A stretch of DNA of 64,000 bases from Enterococcus_G camelliae (GTDB taxonomy: Bacteria > Bacillota > Bacilli > Lactobacillales > Enterococcaceae): assembly GCF_042685105.1 (NCBI RefSeq), contig NZ_JBHUMO010000013.1, positions 1 through 64,000 of the forward strand. Reading direction: 5' to 3'. The notes beneath the pieces were generated by a model. That model was not told the origin of the DNA and searched no databases. It saw nothing but the letters and a program-made list of their open reading frames with translations. This document shows, in pieces, positions 53,790-62,854 of the stretch (the first letter of the stretch is position 1; every line of letters starts with the position of its first letter). The translations under genes and the position numbers were made by a program.

Positions 53790-54245
53790 ATGATTATTCG
53801 CCAAACCAGAGACACGCTTAGCCCTATCTATTTTGATGCGTTAACAATTAGAAAAGAAGTCTTTGTGGATGAACAAAAGGTACCAGTTTCTTTAGAAATT
53901 GATCAAGAGGAAGCAAACGCCATCCATTTTGTCCTTTACCGAGAAGATGATCCAATCGCTACGGCTCGAATTCTTAGTAAAACACCAAAATTAGCTAAAC
54001 TTCAACGTATGGCGGTTCGAAAAACAGCTAGAGGTGCTGGAAATGGTGCTTTTTTAATACGGGCAGTTGAAAAGGTCTGTCAAGAAATGTCCTTCGAAAC
54101 AATCCAGTTGGGTGCTCAACTCTCAGCTGAAGGCTTTTATCAAACACTCGGTTACACTAGTTATGGCGAACAATTTCTTGATGCAGGCATTCAACATATT
54201 TCTATGCAAAAACACATTGCGCCTTTAGAACGAAAAAAAGACTGA
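53790..54245 (+). CDS. GNAT-family N-acetyltransferase (ElaA/YjcF-like)
   Basis: This 151 aa protein has the GNAT acetyl-CoA loop in RMAVRKTARGAGNGAFLIRA, and the N-terminal FDALTIRKEVFVDEQKVP. It resembles the YjcF/ElaA group. The acceptor is unknown. It follows GAGGTGG and ends at a shared terminator with ntdP. Confidence 0.88.
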   Translation: MIIRQTRDTLSPIYFDALTIRKEVFVDEQKVPVSLEIDQEEANAIHFVLYREDDPIATARILSKTPKLAKLQRMAVRKTARGAGNGAFLIRAVEKVCQEMSFETIQLGAQLSAEGFYQTLGYTSYGEQFLDAGIQHISMQKHIAPLERKKD

Positions 54246-54275
54246 AGAATTTTTCTCATCTTCAGTCTTTTTCCA
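54238..54275. terminator. Bidirectional terminator between the GNAT gene and ntdP
   Basis: GACTGAAGA pairs with TCTTCAGTC, flanked by an A run on one side and T5 on the other. Confidence 0.9.
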
Positions 54276-54287
54276 TCATAAAGACAC

Positions 54288-54821
54288 TCATCTCTGTGAC
54301 AATTGCTTATAGCGATTATACCAGATATCAACATACCCTTCGGAAAAAGGCCCTTCCTCATTGTTAATCCAATCAACTAAAATTTTGACATTTTCTTTCA
54401 AAATGAAGTCGATATCACGAGGATAGTGCATCATTTTCTTATGTAACTCGTATTCATCGACGTCAAGTAGTCGTTTTTCACCATCAGGAAATACTTTTAT
54501 ATCCAAATCATAATCAATATACTTCAGTGCTTCTTCATCCAAAAGATAAGGTGAAGCAAGATTGCAATAATAGGAAACGCCTTTTTCACGAATCATTGCA
54601 ATCACATTGAACCAATATTTCTTATGAAAGTACACAATGGCTGGTTCACGTGTAACCCAACGCCTACCATCTGATTCCGTGACCAATGTATGATCATTTA
54701 ATCCAATCATTGAATATTCGCTAGTCTTCAATACCATGGTATCTCGCCACGTCCGGTGCAAATTGCCATCGTGTTTGTAGCTTTGTATGCTGACAAACTC
54801 TCCTTCTTTCGGAACTCGCAT
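54288..54821 (-). CDS. ntdP: Nucleoside tri-/diphosphate phosphatase (DUF402)
   Basis: This 177 aa DUF402 protein matches the YgaC/Ntdp family, whose Staphylococcus member hydrolyses nucleoside tri- and diphosphates. Typical stretches are IQSYKHDGNLHRTW, PAIVYFHKKYWFN and YIDYDLDIKVFPDGE. It is transcribed alone. The family call is firm; the activity is inferred from homologs. Confidence 0.9.
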   Translation of the reverse strand: MRVPKEGEFVSIQSYKHDGNLHRTWRDTMVLKTSEYSMIGLNDHTLVTESDGRRWVTREPAIVYFHKKYWFNVIAMIREKGVSYYCNLASPYLLDEEALKYIDYDLDIKVFPDGEKRLLDVDEYELHKKMMHYPRDIDFILKENVKILVDWINNEEGPFSEGYVDIWYNRYKQLSQR

Positions 54822-54921
54822 AGCAACCCTTCCCTCAGCGAAACATCAACGCAATAGTTTGGTGAAATTCACCAATATCATTATTATTATAACAATAAAA
54901 AATTTTTTTGCCTAGCACTAT

Positions 54922-56082
54922 TCATGATTGTTGCCGATTTTTATTCAATTCTTCAACAAGTTTTTGTTGTGGTTTGGGAAAGACATAATTTGGGAAATCT
55001 GCCATTTTCACCCAGTTCGCATCGAGCAGTTCATCCGTCCCAACTTGCCGACCATAAAACAAAAGTACATGCCATTTTAAATGACTGAAAACATGCGTAA
55101 TTTCTCCTAAATGGCGTGTTTGCCAAACAATGTTCCCTTTAAAATAGTCCGCTACTTCAATGGTATCCTCTTCCGCAACCAAACCTAAATCTAATTGTTG
55201 CTCTTTTTCTTTTTTGCTCCAGGTAGCTGTTAAATGGCGATACTCACTTTCATTCACCTCTTGCATTGGAAATAACCACATATTCGCTAGCAATCCATTT
55301 TCAGGCCGTTTAACAATCGCAAATTCTTTCTGAGAATTCTCGATTGCCGCGGCTATATAATATTGATTTTTGGGTTTCTGCTTTTTTGATTTCACAGGAA
55401 ATTGATTCGTTTGCTTTGTTTCATATGCGTAACAAACCTGCTTGATTGGGCAACGTTCACATTCAGGAGATGTGGGTGTACAAATACTCGAACCCAAGTC
55501 CATAAACGCTTGATTCATCTCTCCAGGTTCTTCAGCTGACAAGATTTGCCGTAAGTAGGAATCAAAAACCTTCCGCGTACTTGCTTTGGCTATGTCATCA
55601 GAGAGGCCAAATAAACGGCTGGTTACGCGCATCACATTGCCATCAATCGCTGGTTCAGGTAATCCAAATGCGATACTGGCAATTGCGCCTGTTGTATACG
55701 GTCCAATTCCTTTTAAACTAGCAATTTCTTCAACCTTTTGCGGAAACTCCCCTCCGAATGTAGCGACAATTTGTTTCGCTGCCAGTTGCAAATTTCTAGC
55801 ACGCGAATAGTAACCTAGCCCTTCCCAAATCTTCAATAATTTATCTTCAGGTGCATTGGCTAAATCGTCAATGGTTGGAAATTCTGCCATAAAACGATAA
55901 TAATAACCGATAACAGTCTCGACCCTCGTTTGTTGAAGCATAATTTCCGATACCCAAATAGCATACGGATCTCGGTACTCTCGCCAAGGTAATTGTCTTT
56001 TTTCCCGGTGATACCAAATCAAAAAAGCTTGTTGAAAAGCCAGTATTTTTCTTTCTGACCAATTAAATTTCTTCTGTGTCAT
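54922..56082 (-). CDS. mutY: Adenine DNA glycosylase MutY
   Basis: MutY (386 aa) removes adenine mispaired with 8-oxoguanine. The catalytic domain has MLQQTRVETVIGYYYRF, the helix-hairpin-helix LKGIGPYTTGAIASIAFG and the catalytic aspartate in PAIDGNVMRV. The iron-sulfur cluster cysteines are in CTPTSPECERCPIKQVC. A C-terminal NUDIX-like domain follows. It overlaps the 3' end of recX by 20 bases. Confidence 0.97.
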   Translation of the reverse strand: MTQKKFNWSERKILAFQQAFLIWYHREKRQLPWREYRDPYAIWVSEIMLQQTRVETVIGYYYRFMAEFPTIDDLANAPEDKLLKIWEGLGYYSRARNLQLAAKQIVATFGGEFPQKVEEIASLKGIGPYTTGAIASIAFGLPEPAIDGNVMRVTSRLFGLSDDIAKASTRKVFDSYLRQILSAEEPGEMNQAFMDLGSSICTPTSPECERCPIKQVCYAYETKQTNQFPVKSKKQKPKNQYYIAAAIENSQKEFAIVKRPENGLLANMWLFPMQEVNESEYRHLTATWSKKEKEQQLDLGLVAEEDTIEVADYFKGNIVWQTRHLGEITHVFSHLKWHVLLFYGRQVGTDELLDANWVKMADFPNYVFPKPQQKLVEELNKNRQQS

Positions 56083-56866
56083 CGATACATTCCTTATCTA
56101 TAAACTCTTGAATCGCATCACTTGCAAATCCCTTTGAATAGAGTGCTTGTTTTACTTTTTGTTTTCTCTTCGTGAATGGTAACCGACTATTTCTGTTCCA
56201 AACAAGCATGCCAGCCTTCTCTAGCGCGTTTTTTTCTTCTTGTTCATCGGCTTCAATTGCTAATTGTTCCATAACCTGTTCAATAATTGAGGATTGATAG
56301 CCTTTTTGAAGTAAACCTAACCTAATTTTTTGCAAACGCTCACGATGGCTCTTATGGTGAATTTTTTTATTCAACTTTATTGCTGTCTTCAAAGCCAATT
56401 CTCTTTCACTTTGTTCATCAAATAAGTGCAATGCTTTTTGGATTATCTCGTCATTGATTCCCTTTTGTTTTAACTTTTGCTGGATTTGCTTTGGCCCTTT
56501 ATCGGACAAAGAAACTTGCGTACGAATATAACTTTCAGCATAAAAAGCGTCATCAATCACTCGTAAATCGGCTAATCTTTGGATAATTTTTTTTTGCTGC
56601 TCACGATTAAACCCCTTTTCTTGCAAAAAGTGGTTCACCTCTTGCACCGTTCGCAATTGATAACTAATATAAGCTAGCGCAAGTTGCAGCCCGCGATCAT
56701 AGCTTGCTTTATGCCGTAATCTTTCCCATTCAGCTTGATCCAATTCATTTCCCTTTATTAATCGAAATTCAATCAATAAATCTTCGGAAACATCTAGGAA
56801 CATTTGATTATCAAATTCAATGGTGTATGTCTCTTTCTTTTGTTTCTTCACTTTTGTCACTTTCAT
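56063..56866 (-). CDS. recX: Regulatory protein RecX
   Basis: RecX (267 aa) modulates RecA. It is all-helical, with repeated motifs such as KGFNREQQKKIIQRLADLRVIDDAFYAESYIR and QKGINDEIIQKAL. I start at the ATG at 56866, eight bases after GGAG; an upstream start to 56917 is unlikely. It is translationally coupled to mutY and divergent from rlmD. An exact FabT-type 15-mer occurs within its first 21 codons. Confidence 0.93.
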   Translation of the reverse strand: MKVTKVKKQKKETYTIEFDNQMFLDVSEDLLIEFRLIKGNELDQAEWERLRHKASYDRGLQLALAYISYQLRTVQEVNHFLQEKGFNREQQKKIIQRLADLRVIDDAFYAESYIRTQVSLSDKGPKQIQQKLKQKGINDEIIQKALHLFDEQSERELALKTAIKLNKKIHHKSHRERLQKIRLGLLQKGYQSSIIEQVMEQLAIEADEQEEKNALEKAGMLVWNRNSRLPFTKRKQKVKQALYSKGFASDAIQEFIDKECIDDTEEI

Positions 56867-56959
56867 GCACCCAACTCCAATCCTTTTCAGTTTACCATAT
56901 TTTTTTAGCCTAGGCATGTGTGTTACAATTAGTGGAATACATTCGCAAAGGAGTCAGCC

Positions 56960-58336
56960 ATGATACAAGCAGGCATAAAAAAAGGGCAAACCATTCAACT
57001 AAAAATTAAGCGTTTAGGAATCAACGGGGAGGGAATTGGTTACTTTCGGAAACAAATATGCTTTATTCCAAATGCACTACCCGGGGAAGAAATTGTCGCA
57101 CAAGTCACCAATGTTTCTCAAACATTTGCCGAAGGAATCGTCACAAAAATTATTAAAAAAAGTCCTAATCGCATCACTCCGCCTTGTCAGGTTTATGAAG
57201 CATGTGGTGGCTGTCAGCTTCAGCACCTTACTTATGAAAAACAATTGCAATTTAAACGAGATTTAGTAAAACAGGCACTACATAAATTTAAACCGGCTGG
57301 TTACGTTGATTATGACTTGCGGCCGACAATTGGTATGGACACACCTTGGCATTATCGAAACAAAGCGCAATTTCAACTACGATACTCTGAGAAACATCAT
57401 CGCATTGAAGCAGGCCTCTATCGGCCAAACAGCCATGAGTTGGTTCCTATTGACAACTGCCTTGTCCAAGAGCCACAAACGCAAAAAGTATTGAATACCA
57501 CCGTTCAGTTATTAAACAAATACCAAGTACCTATCTACGATGAAAAGAAAAACAGTGGCATTTTTCGAACACTCATGGTTCGTATAGGTATAAAAACCAA
57601 CGAAGTTCAATTGGTTTTTATCACCAACTCAACTAAATTTCCAGCGAAACAGGCATTAATTAGGGAATTGACCACTCGTCTTCCAAATGTTGTATCGATT
57701 ATGCAAAATATCCAGAACAAAAAAACATCGCTCGTTATGGGTGATACAACCGTCAACCTATGGGGAAAAGATGCCATTGAGGAACAAATAAATGAAGTCC
57801 ACTTTGATTTATCCGCTCGTGCTTTTTTTCAATTAAATCCTATTCAGACAAGTATCCTCTATCAAGAAACCATTCGTGCAATGGATTATGATTCCTCTCA
57901 TAAAATCATTGATGCGTATTGTGGCGTAGGAACAATCGGCTTAAGTGTAGCTTCCCATGTTCAAAGTGTGCGTGGAATGGATACCATTCCCCAAGCAATT
58001 GAAGATGCACATAAAAATGCTCAGCGCAAAGGCCTAAGCAATACCTATTATGAGGCTGGCACCGCTGAGTCCCTCATTCCTAAATGGATTAATGAAGGGT
58101 ATCAAGCTGATTGCATCGTTGTCGATCCACCACGAACAGGACTAGACACCAAGTTGTTGCAGACCTTGTTGAAACATCCAAGCAAACGGTTAGTCTATGT
58201 TTCATGCAATGTCTCAACTTTGGCTCGTGACCTAGTTCAACTCTCAAAAGCATATCATATTGACTATTTGCAATCTGTTGATATGTTTCCTCAAACAGCA
58301 CGCTGCGAAGTTGTCACAAAACTATCAAAAAAATAA
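56960..58336 (+). CDS. rlmD: 23S rRNA (uracil-5-)-methyltransferase RlmD/RlmCD
   Basis: This 458 aa RumA-family enzyme methylates uridines in 23S rRNA. The N-terminal TRAM domain (~8-65) precedes iron-sulfur cysteines (CQVYEACGGCQLQHL). The methyltransferase core has DAYCGVGTIGLSVA, VDPPRTGLD and the catalytic cysteine in YVSCNVSTLARDL. In Gram-positives one such enzyme modifies two sites (RlmCD). It follows AAAGGAG and converges on polC. Confidence 0.94.
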   Translation: MIQAGIKKGQTIQLKIKRLGINGEGIGYFRKQICFIPNALPGEEIVAQVTNVSQTFAEGIVTKIIKKSPNRITPPCQVYEACGGCQLQHLTYEKQLQFKRDLVKQALHKFKPAGYVDYDLRPTIGMDTPWHYRNKAQFQLRYSEKHHRIEAGLYRPNSHELVPIDNCLVQEPQTQKVLNTTVQLLNKYQVPIYDEKKNSGIFRTLMVRIGIKTNEVQLVFITNSTKFPAKQALIRELTTRLPNVVSIMQNIQNKKTSLVMGDTTVNLWGKDAIEEQINEVHFDLSARAFFQLNPIQTSILYQETIRAMDYDSSHKIIDAYCGVGTIGLSVASHVQSVRGMDTIPQAIEDAHKNAQRKGLSNTYYEAGTAESLIPKWINEGYQADCIVVDPPRTGLDTKLLQTLLKHPSKRLVYVSCNVSTLARDLVQLSKAYHIDYLQSVDMFPQTARCEVVTKLSKK

Positions 58337-58339
58337 TTG

Positions 58340-58397
58340 GAAAAACGATTCGCTCTCCTTCGACTAAACGTCGAAAGTAAGGGAATCGTTTCTTTTT
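58340..58397. terminator. Bidirectional terminator between rlmD and polC
   Basis: AACGATTC pairs with GAATCGTT, and inside it CGAC/GTCG forms a second stem. It is flanked by A-rich and T-rich sequence. Confidence 0.8.
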
Positions 58398-61300
58398 ACA
58401 GCATATCAAAAAGACTCAATTGATTTTCATCAGGTAAATCCTTTAAGACACCATTATCTGTCATATATTCAATCAAAGTTTTTGAAACTTTTCCTCGATT
58501 CGCCAAATCTTCTTTTGACAAGAATGGTCCATCTTTCCGTGCCTCAACGATTTGCTTGGCCACACTTAACCCCAAACTAGGAACGGCTCGAAACGGAGCA
58601 ATCAAGGTATCTCCATCAATGACAAAGTTTTCAGCATCTGATTTGTATAAATCAATCATCCCAAACTTATACCCTCGTTCTAACATTTCGTTACAAAGCT
58701 CTAGAACAGTTAACAGATTCTTTTCTTTAGTTGATGCATCCATCCCCTTATCGTTGATTTCTTTCATCAAGTTTTTAACAGCTTCTTTTCCTTTGCTCAT
58801 GGCAACCAAGTCAAAGTCGGCTGCTCGAACTGAAAAATAGGCACAATAATACAAAATTGGAAAATAGACTTTGAAGTATGCAACGCGTAAAGCCATTAGG
58901 ACATATGCTGCAGCATGCGCTTTTGGAAACATATATTTAATTTTTAAACAGGAATCTATATACCACTCGGGAACATTTTGATTACGCATTTCCTCTTGCC
59001 AATCATCAGGTATTCCTTTTCCTTTGCGGACACTTTCCATGATTTTAAACGCTAAGCCATCATCTAGCCCAGCATGAATCAGGTAAACCATGATATCATC
59101 CCGACAACCAATTACGTTTGCTAAATTCGCTTCTCCCCGCCGAATGAGTTCTTCTGCATTGCCAAGCCAGACATCGGTTCCATGCGATAACCCAGAAATT
59201 TGCAGCAATTCCGCAAATGTTGACGGATGCGTCTGTTCCAACATTCCGCGTACAAAACGTGTACCAAACTCAGGAATCCCCAACGTCCCCGTCTTTGAAT
59301 AAATTGCTTCTTCTGTGACACCCAATACGTCGGTTCCTTCAAAAATTTTCATCACTTCGGGATCATCTGTCGGAATTGTTTTTGGATCAATTCCAGATAA
59401 ATCCTGTAACATACGAATCACTGTTGGATCATCATGACCTAGAATATCAAGTTTCAAGATATTGTCATGAATCGAGTGAAAGTCAAAATGTGTCGTCTTC
59501 CATTCAGAGAGTACATCATCTGCCGGATACTGAATTGGTGTAAAATCATAGACGTCCATATAATCAGGAATAACAATAATTCCGCCTGGGTGCTGACCAG
59601 TTGTACGTTTCACTCCAGTTGCTCCCTTGGCCAAACGATCAATTTCCGCTCCACGAAAATGAAGATTATGATCGCGTTCATACCCTTTAACAAAACCATA
59701 TGCCGTTTTATCTGCAACAGTACCAATTGTTCCCGCCCGATAGACGTATTCTTCTCCAAATAGGACTTTTGTATAATTATGTGCTTCAGGTTGGTATTCC
59801 CCTGAAAAGTTCAAATCAATATCAGGAACTTTATCCCCATGGAAACCAAGGAATGTTTCAAACGGGATATCATGGCCGTCTTTCTTTAATCTGGTGCCAC
59901 ATTTAGGACAGTTTTTTTCGGGCATATCAAATCCTGAACCAAATGAGCCATCCTCATAAAATTCAGAATACTGACAATTTGGACAATAATAATGAGGCGC
60001 TAGCGGGTTAACCTCCGTGATTCCTGTCATTGTTGCAACAAAACTTGAACCAACAGACCCCCTAGAACCAACTAAATAGCCATCCGCATTACTTTTATGA
60101 ACGAGTTTTTGAGCAATTAGGTAAATAACTGAAAACCCATTGCCAATGATTGAGTGCAATTCTTTTTCAAGACGTTTTTGGACAATATCTGGCAAAGGGT
60201 CTCCATATAATTCTTTTGCACGTTGATAACTTAATTGGGTAATTTCTTCTTCAGAACCAGGAATTTTTGGTGTATATAACTTATCTTTGACCGGCACAAC
60301 CGTTTCACACGTTTCAACTAATGCATTGGGGTTGATGACTACTACCTCTTTAGCTTTTTGCTCTCCCAAAAAAGCAAACTCGCTTATCATCTCATCAGTC
60401 GTTCGAAAATGAACTTTAGGTAAACTATGTCGATTCAAAGGATTCGCCCCACCCATTGAATTGATTAGTATTTTGCGGTAAATACTATCCTCTTCATTTA
60501 AATAATGAACGTTTCCCGTTGCGATGACTGGTTTATTCAATTCATCGCCTATTTTAATTAAATTAGCGATGATTTCTTCTAAGTCTGCTTCATTTTTAAT
60601 GAGTTCTTGCTCAATTAAAGGAGCATAGACTGGTTTAGGCATAATTTCAATATAATCATAAAAACCAGCAAGTTTTTTGGCTGCTTCTACCCCTTTTTGC
60701 ATCATTGCAACAAAAACTTCTCCCTTATCACAGCCAGAACCAACAATTAGTCCTTCTCGAAGTTTGACTAGCTCTGAACGAGGAATTCTGGGAACTTTAT
60801 CATGAAAATAAGTTACATTGGACATAGAAATTAGTTTAAATAAATTTTTTAATCCTTTTTGTGTTTGCACTAAAATCGTTGCATGAAAGGGTCTGGCGGC
60901 TTTATAGCTGTTTTCCCCGCCAACGTGGCGATTCAGATCTTCGTGAAGAAACATCTCATGGTGTTCCATAGCTTCTTTCACAAAAATCCACGCTAAGTGG
61001 CCCGTAGCTTCAGCATCATAGATGGCACGATGGTGTTGTTCCAAATTCACACCAAATTTTTTCGATAGTACTCCCAAACCAAATCGTTTGAATTCTGGAT
61101 ATAGGTATCTGGCCAACTCCAGTGTATCAATAACTGGATTTGTTGCCTCTGGAATACCATATTTACGATAGCTAGTATTTAAAAATCCCATATCAAAAGA
61201 AGCATTATGTGCAACCAGAATAGCCCCTTCGGAAAATGCTCGAAATAAACGCAAGACCTCTTCTTCAGATTTTGATCCTCGGACCATTTCATCAGTAATC

Positions 61301-62733
61301 CCTGTCAAATTAATGGTCGTATTGGATAGCGGATGTCCTGGATCAATAAATTCATCGAATGAAGCTTCAACGTTTCCCTTGTGCATTTTGACAGCTGCTA
61401 ATTCAATAATAGTGTTGTAAACAGCGGACAAGCCTGTTGTTTCCACATCAAAAACAACATACGTGGCATCAGCTAAGGAGGTGGCCTGCGGATTATAAGC
61501 CACTTGTACACCGTCATCAACAATGTTGGCCTCAACGCCGTAAATCATTTTGATACCCGCCTTTTTCGCTGACTGATAGGCATCTGGAAATGATTGAGCC
61601 CCTCCATGATCGGTAACTGCAATCGCCTTATGTCCCCACTTCGCTGCTTGAGAAACAAAATCACCAATCTTATTTGTGGCATCCATTTGACTCATATTCG
61701 TATGCAAATGCAATTCAACCCGTTTTTCGCCCTCAGGTGCTCGATCGATTCGTTCTTGATGAGTAACCTCTGCTATGTCTTGTGCATTCATCACTAAATC
61801 ACGCATAAACGTGTCTTCTTGGATACTTCCTCGGACTTTTAACCATTTACCCGTTTGAATTGCATCGAAAATTTGTTCATCTTTTTCCCCACTAGAGAAT
61901 TTTTTTACGATAAATGACGATGTGTAGTCAGTAATTTTTAAAATTAAAATTTTTCGTTTTGAGCGAAGTTCCCGCACTTCGGTGTCAAAAACGTACCCTT
62001 CAATCGTAATTCTACGTTCCTCTTCAAGGATGTTGCCCATCGGCGTAATTGGCTCATCTTTTGGAATATTTCTCCCCATCGCAATTGGTCCACTAAAAGC
62101 AGCCGCACCATTGTCTACTGACTTTGCTTTTTGTTCATGCAGTGCAACTGCCTCAGCTGCTTGCTTCATGAATAACTCTTGTTGATTTTTCTTTCTTTCT
62201 TCGTGTTCTTCCAAATTTTGCAAGGCTTGCGTTTGATCAAATTCAGCGGAAAAACGTAATTTTGGAAAACCAACGTCATGAAGTAACGTGCTGAGTTCTG
62301 GAAAATAGTGTTGTGTTAACATCGATATCGCAGATTGATTCGCTATTTTCACAATTACCTTACCATTGACAATTGTGGGGATACAATCCTTCACAAGTTG
62401 CTGAATAAATGGCGTTGCAAATGGTTGTGACTCATTAAAAAATTCCCAATAATCCATTAGGAAAGCTTGCGTGTAGTCTTGATTCAAAGTTTCAATATGT
62501 ACTTCAATCGATGCAATCTGTTTAAAAGACAATTCAAGATGTTGAAGAAATACTTGATAGAGATCAATCGGTAAAATTTCCTCGAATAATAGATGAAATG
62601 TCCATTTTCTTGACTCCGTATGTACGAAAACTTGTTTTAACTGTCCATTTTGAATTAATGGATGTTGTTTGATCATTTCTGGTAACTTCATTTGTTCCAG
62701 AAGAATCTCGTATTTTTCTTTTTGATCCTTCAA
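58396..62733 (-). CDS. polC: DNA polymerase III, alpha subunit PolC
   Basis: PolC (1445 aa) is the Gram-positive replicative polymerase with built-in proofreading. The N-terminal domain is followed by an OB fold (~240-325) and a PHP domain starting at LHLHTNMSQMD (~341). A DEDD exonuclease is inserted (DVET at ~429-432, HHRAIYDAEATG at ~567). A zinc finger (CPNCQYSEFYED...CPKCG) and the polymerase core with PDIDLNFSG come next. The C-terminal LSLFDML is a likely clamp-binding motif. The start is a TTG eight bases after AAGGAGG. Confidence 0.98.
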   Translation of the reverse strand: MKDQKEKYEILLEQMKLPEMIKQHPLIQNGQLKQVFVHTESRKWTFHLLFEEILPIDLYQVFLQHLELSFKQIASIEVHIETLNQDYTQAFLMDYWEFFNESQPFATPFIQQLVKDCIPTIVNGKVIVKIANQSAISMLTQHYFPELSTLLHDVGFPKLRFSAEFDQTQALQNLEEHEERKKNQQELFMKQAAEAVALHEQKAKSVDNGAAAFSGPIAMGRNIPKDEPITPMGNILEEERRITIEGYVFDTEVRELRSKRKILILKITDYTSSFIVKKFSSGEKDEQIFDAIQTGKWLKVRGSIQEDTFMRDLVMNAQDIAEVTHQERIDRAPEGEKRVELHLHTNMSQMDATNKIGDFVSQAAKWGHKAIAVTDHGGAQSFPDAYQSAKKAGIKMIYGVEANIVDDGVQVAYNPQATSLADATYVVFDVETTGLSAVYNTIIELAAVKMHKGNVEASFDEFIDPGHPLSNTTINLTGITDEMVRGSKSEEEVLRLFRAFSEGAILVAHNASFDMGFLNTSYRKYGIPEATNPVIDTLELARYLYPEFKRFGLGVLSKKFGVNLEQHHRAIYDAEATGHLAWIFVKEAMEHHEMFLHEDLNRHVGGENSYKAARPFHATILVQTQKGLKNLFKLISMSNVTYFHDKVPRIPRSELVKLREGLIVGSGCDKGEVFVAMMQKGVEAAKKLAGFYDYIEIMPKPVYAPLIEQELIKNEADLEEIIANLIKIGDELNKPVIATGNVHYLNEEDSIYRKILINSMGGANPLNRHSLPKVHFRTTDEMISEFAFLGEQKAKEVVVINPNALVETCETVVPVKDKLYTPKIPGSEEEITQLSYQRAKELYGDPLPDIVQKRLEKELHSIIGNGFSVIYLIAQKLVHKSNADGYLVGSRGSVGSSFVATMTGITEVNPLAPHYYCPNCQYSEFYEDGSFGSGFDMPEKNCPKCGTRLKKDGHDIPFETFLGFHGDKVPDIDLNFSGEYQPEAHNYTKVLFGEEYVYRAGTIGTVADKTAYGFVKGYERDHNLHFRGAEIDRLAKGATGVKRTTGQHPGGIIVIPDYMDVYDFTPIQYPADDVLSEWKTTHFDFHSIHDNILKLDILGHDDPTVIRMLQDLSGIDPKTIPTDDPEVMKIFEGTDVLGVTEEAIYSKTGTLGIPEFGTRFVRGMLEQTHPSTFAELLQISGLSHGTDVWLGNAEELIRRGEANLANVIGCRDDIMVYLIHAGLDDGLAFKIMESVRKGKGIPDDWQEEMRNQNVPEWYIDSCLKIKYMFPKAHAAAYVLMALRVAYFKVYFPILYYCAYFSVRAADFDLVAMSKGKEAVKNLMKEINDKGMDASTKEKNLLTVLELCNEMLERGYKFGMIDLYKSDAENFVIDGDTLIAPFRAVPSLGLSVAKQIVEARKDGPFLSKEDLANRGKVSKTLIEYMTDNGVLKDLPDENQLSLFDML

Positions 62734-62810
62734 AAAGTATTCCTCCTTGCTTTTCCAATCAAAAACTCTTTCTAAACTATACCATTTTTTGGGCTGGATG
62801 GTTCATTTGA

Positions 62811-62851
62811 CGAAAAAAAGTTACCGAATATGTTTGACATATTCGACAACT
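62811..62851 (-). terminator. proS terminator
   Basis: AGTTGTCGAATATG pairs with CATATTCGGTAACT around a short loop and ends in T7 on the minus strand. Confidence 0.93.
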
Positions 62852-62854
62852 CTT

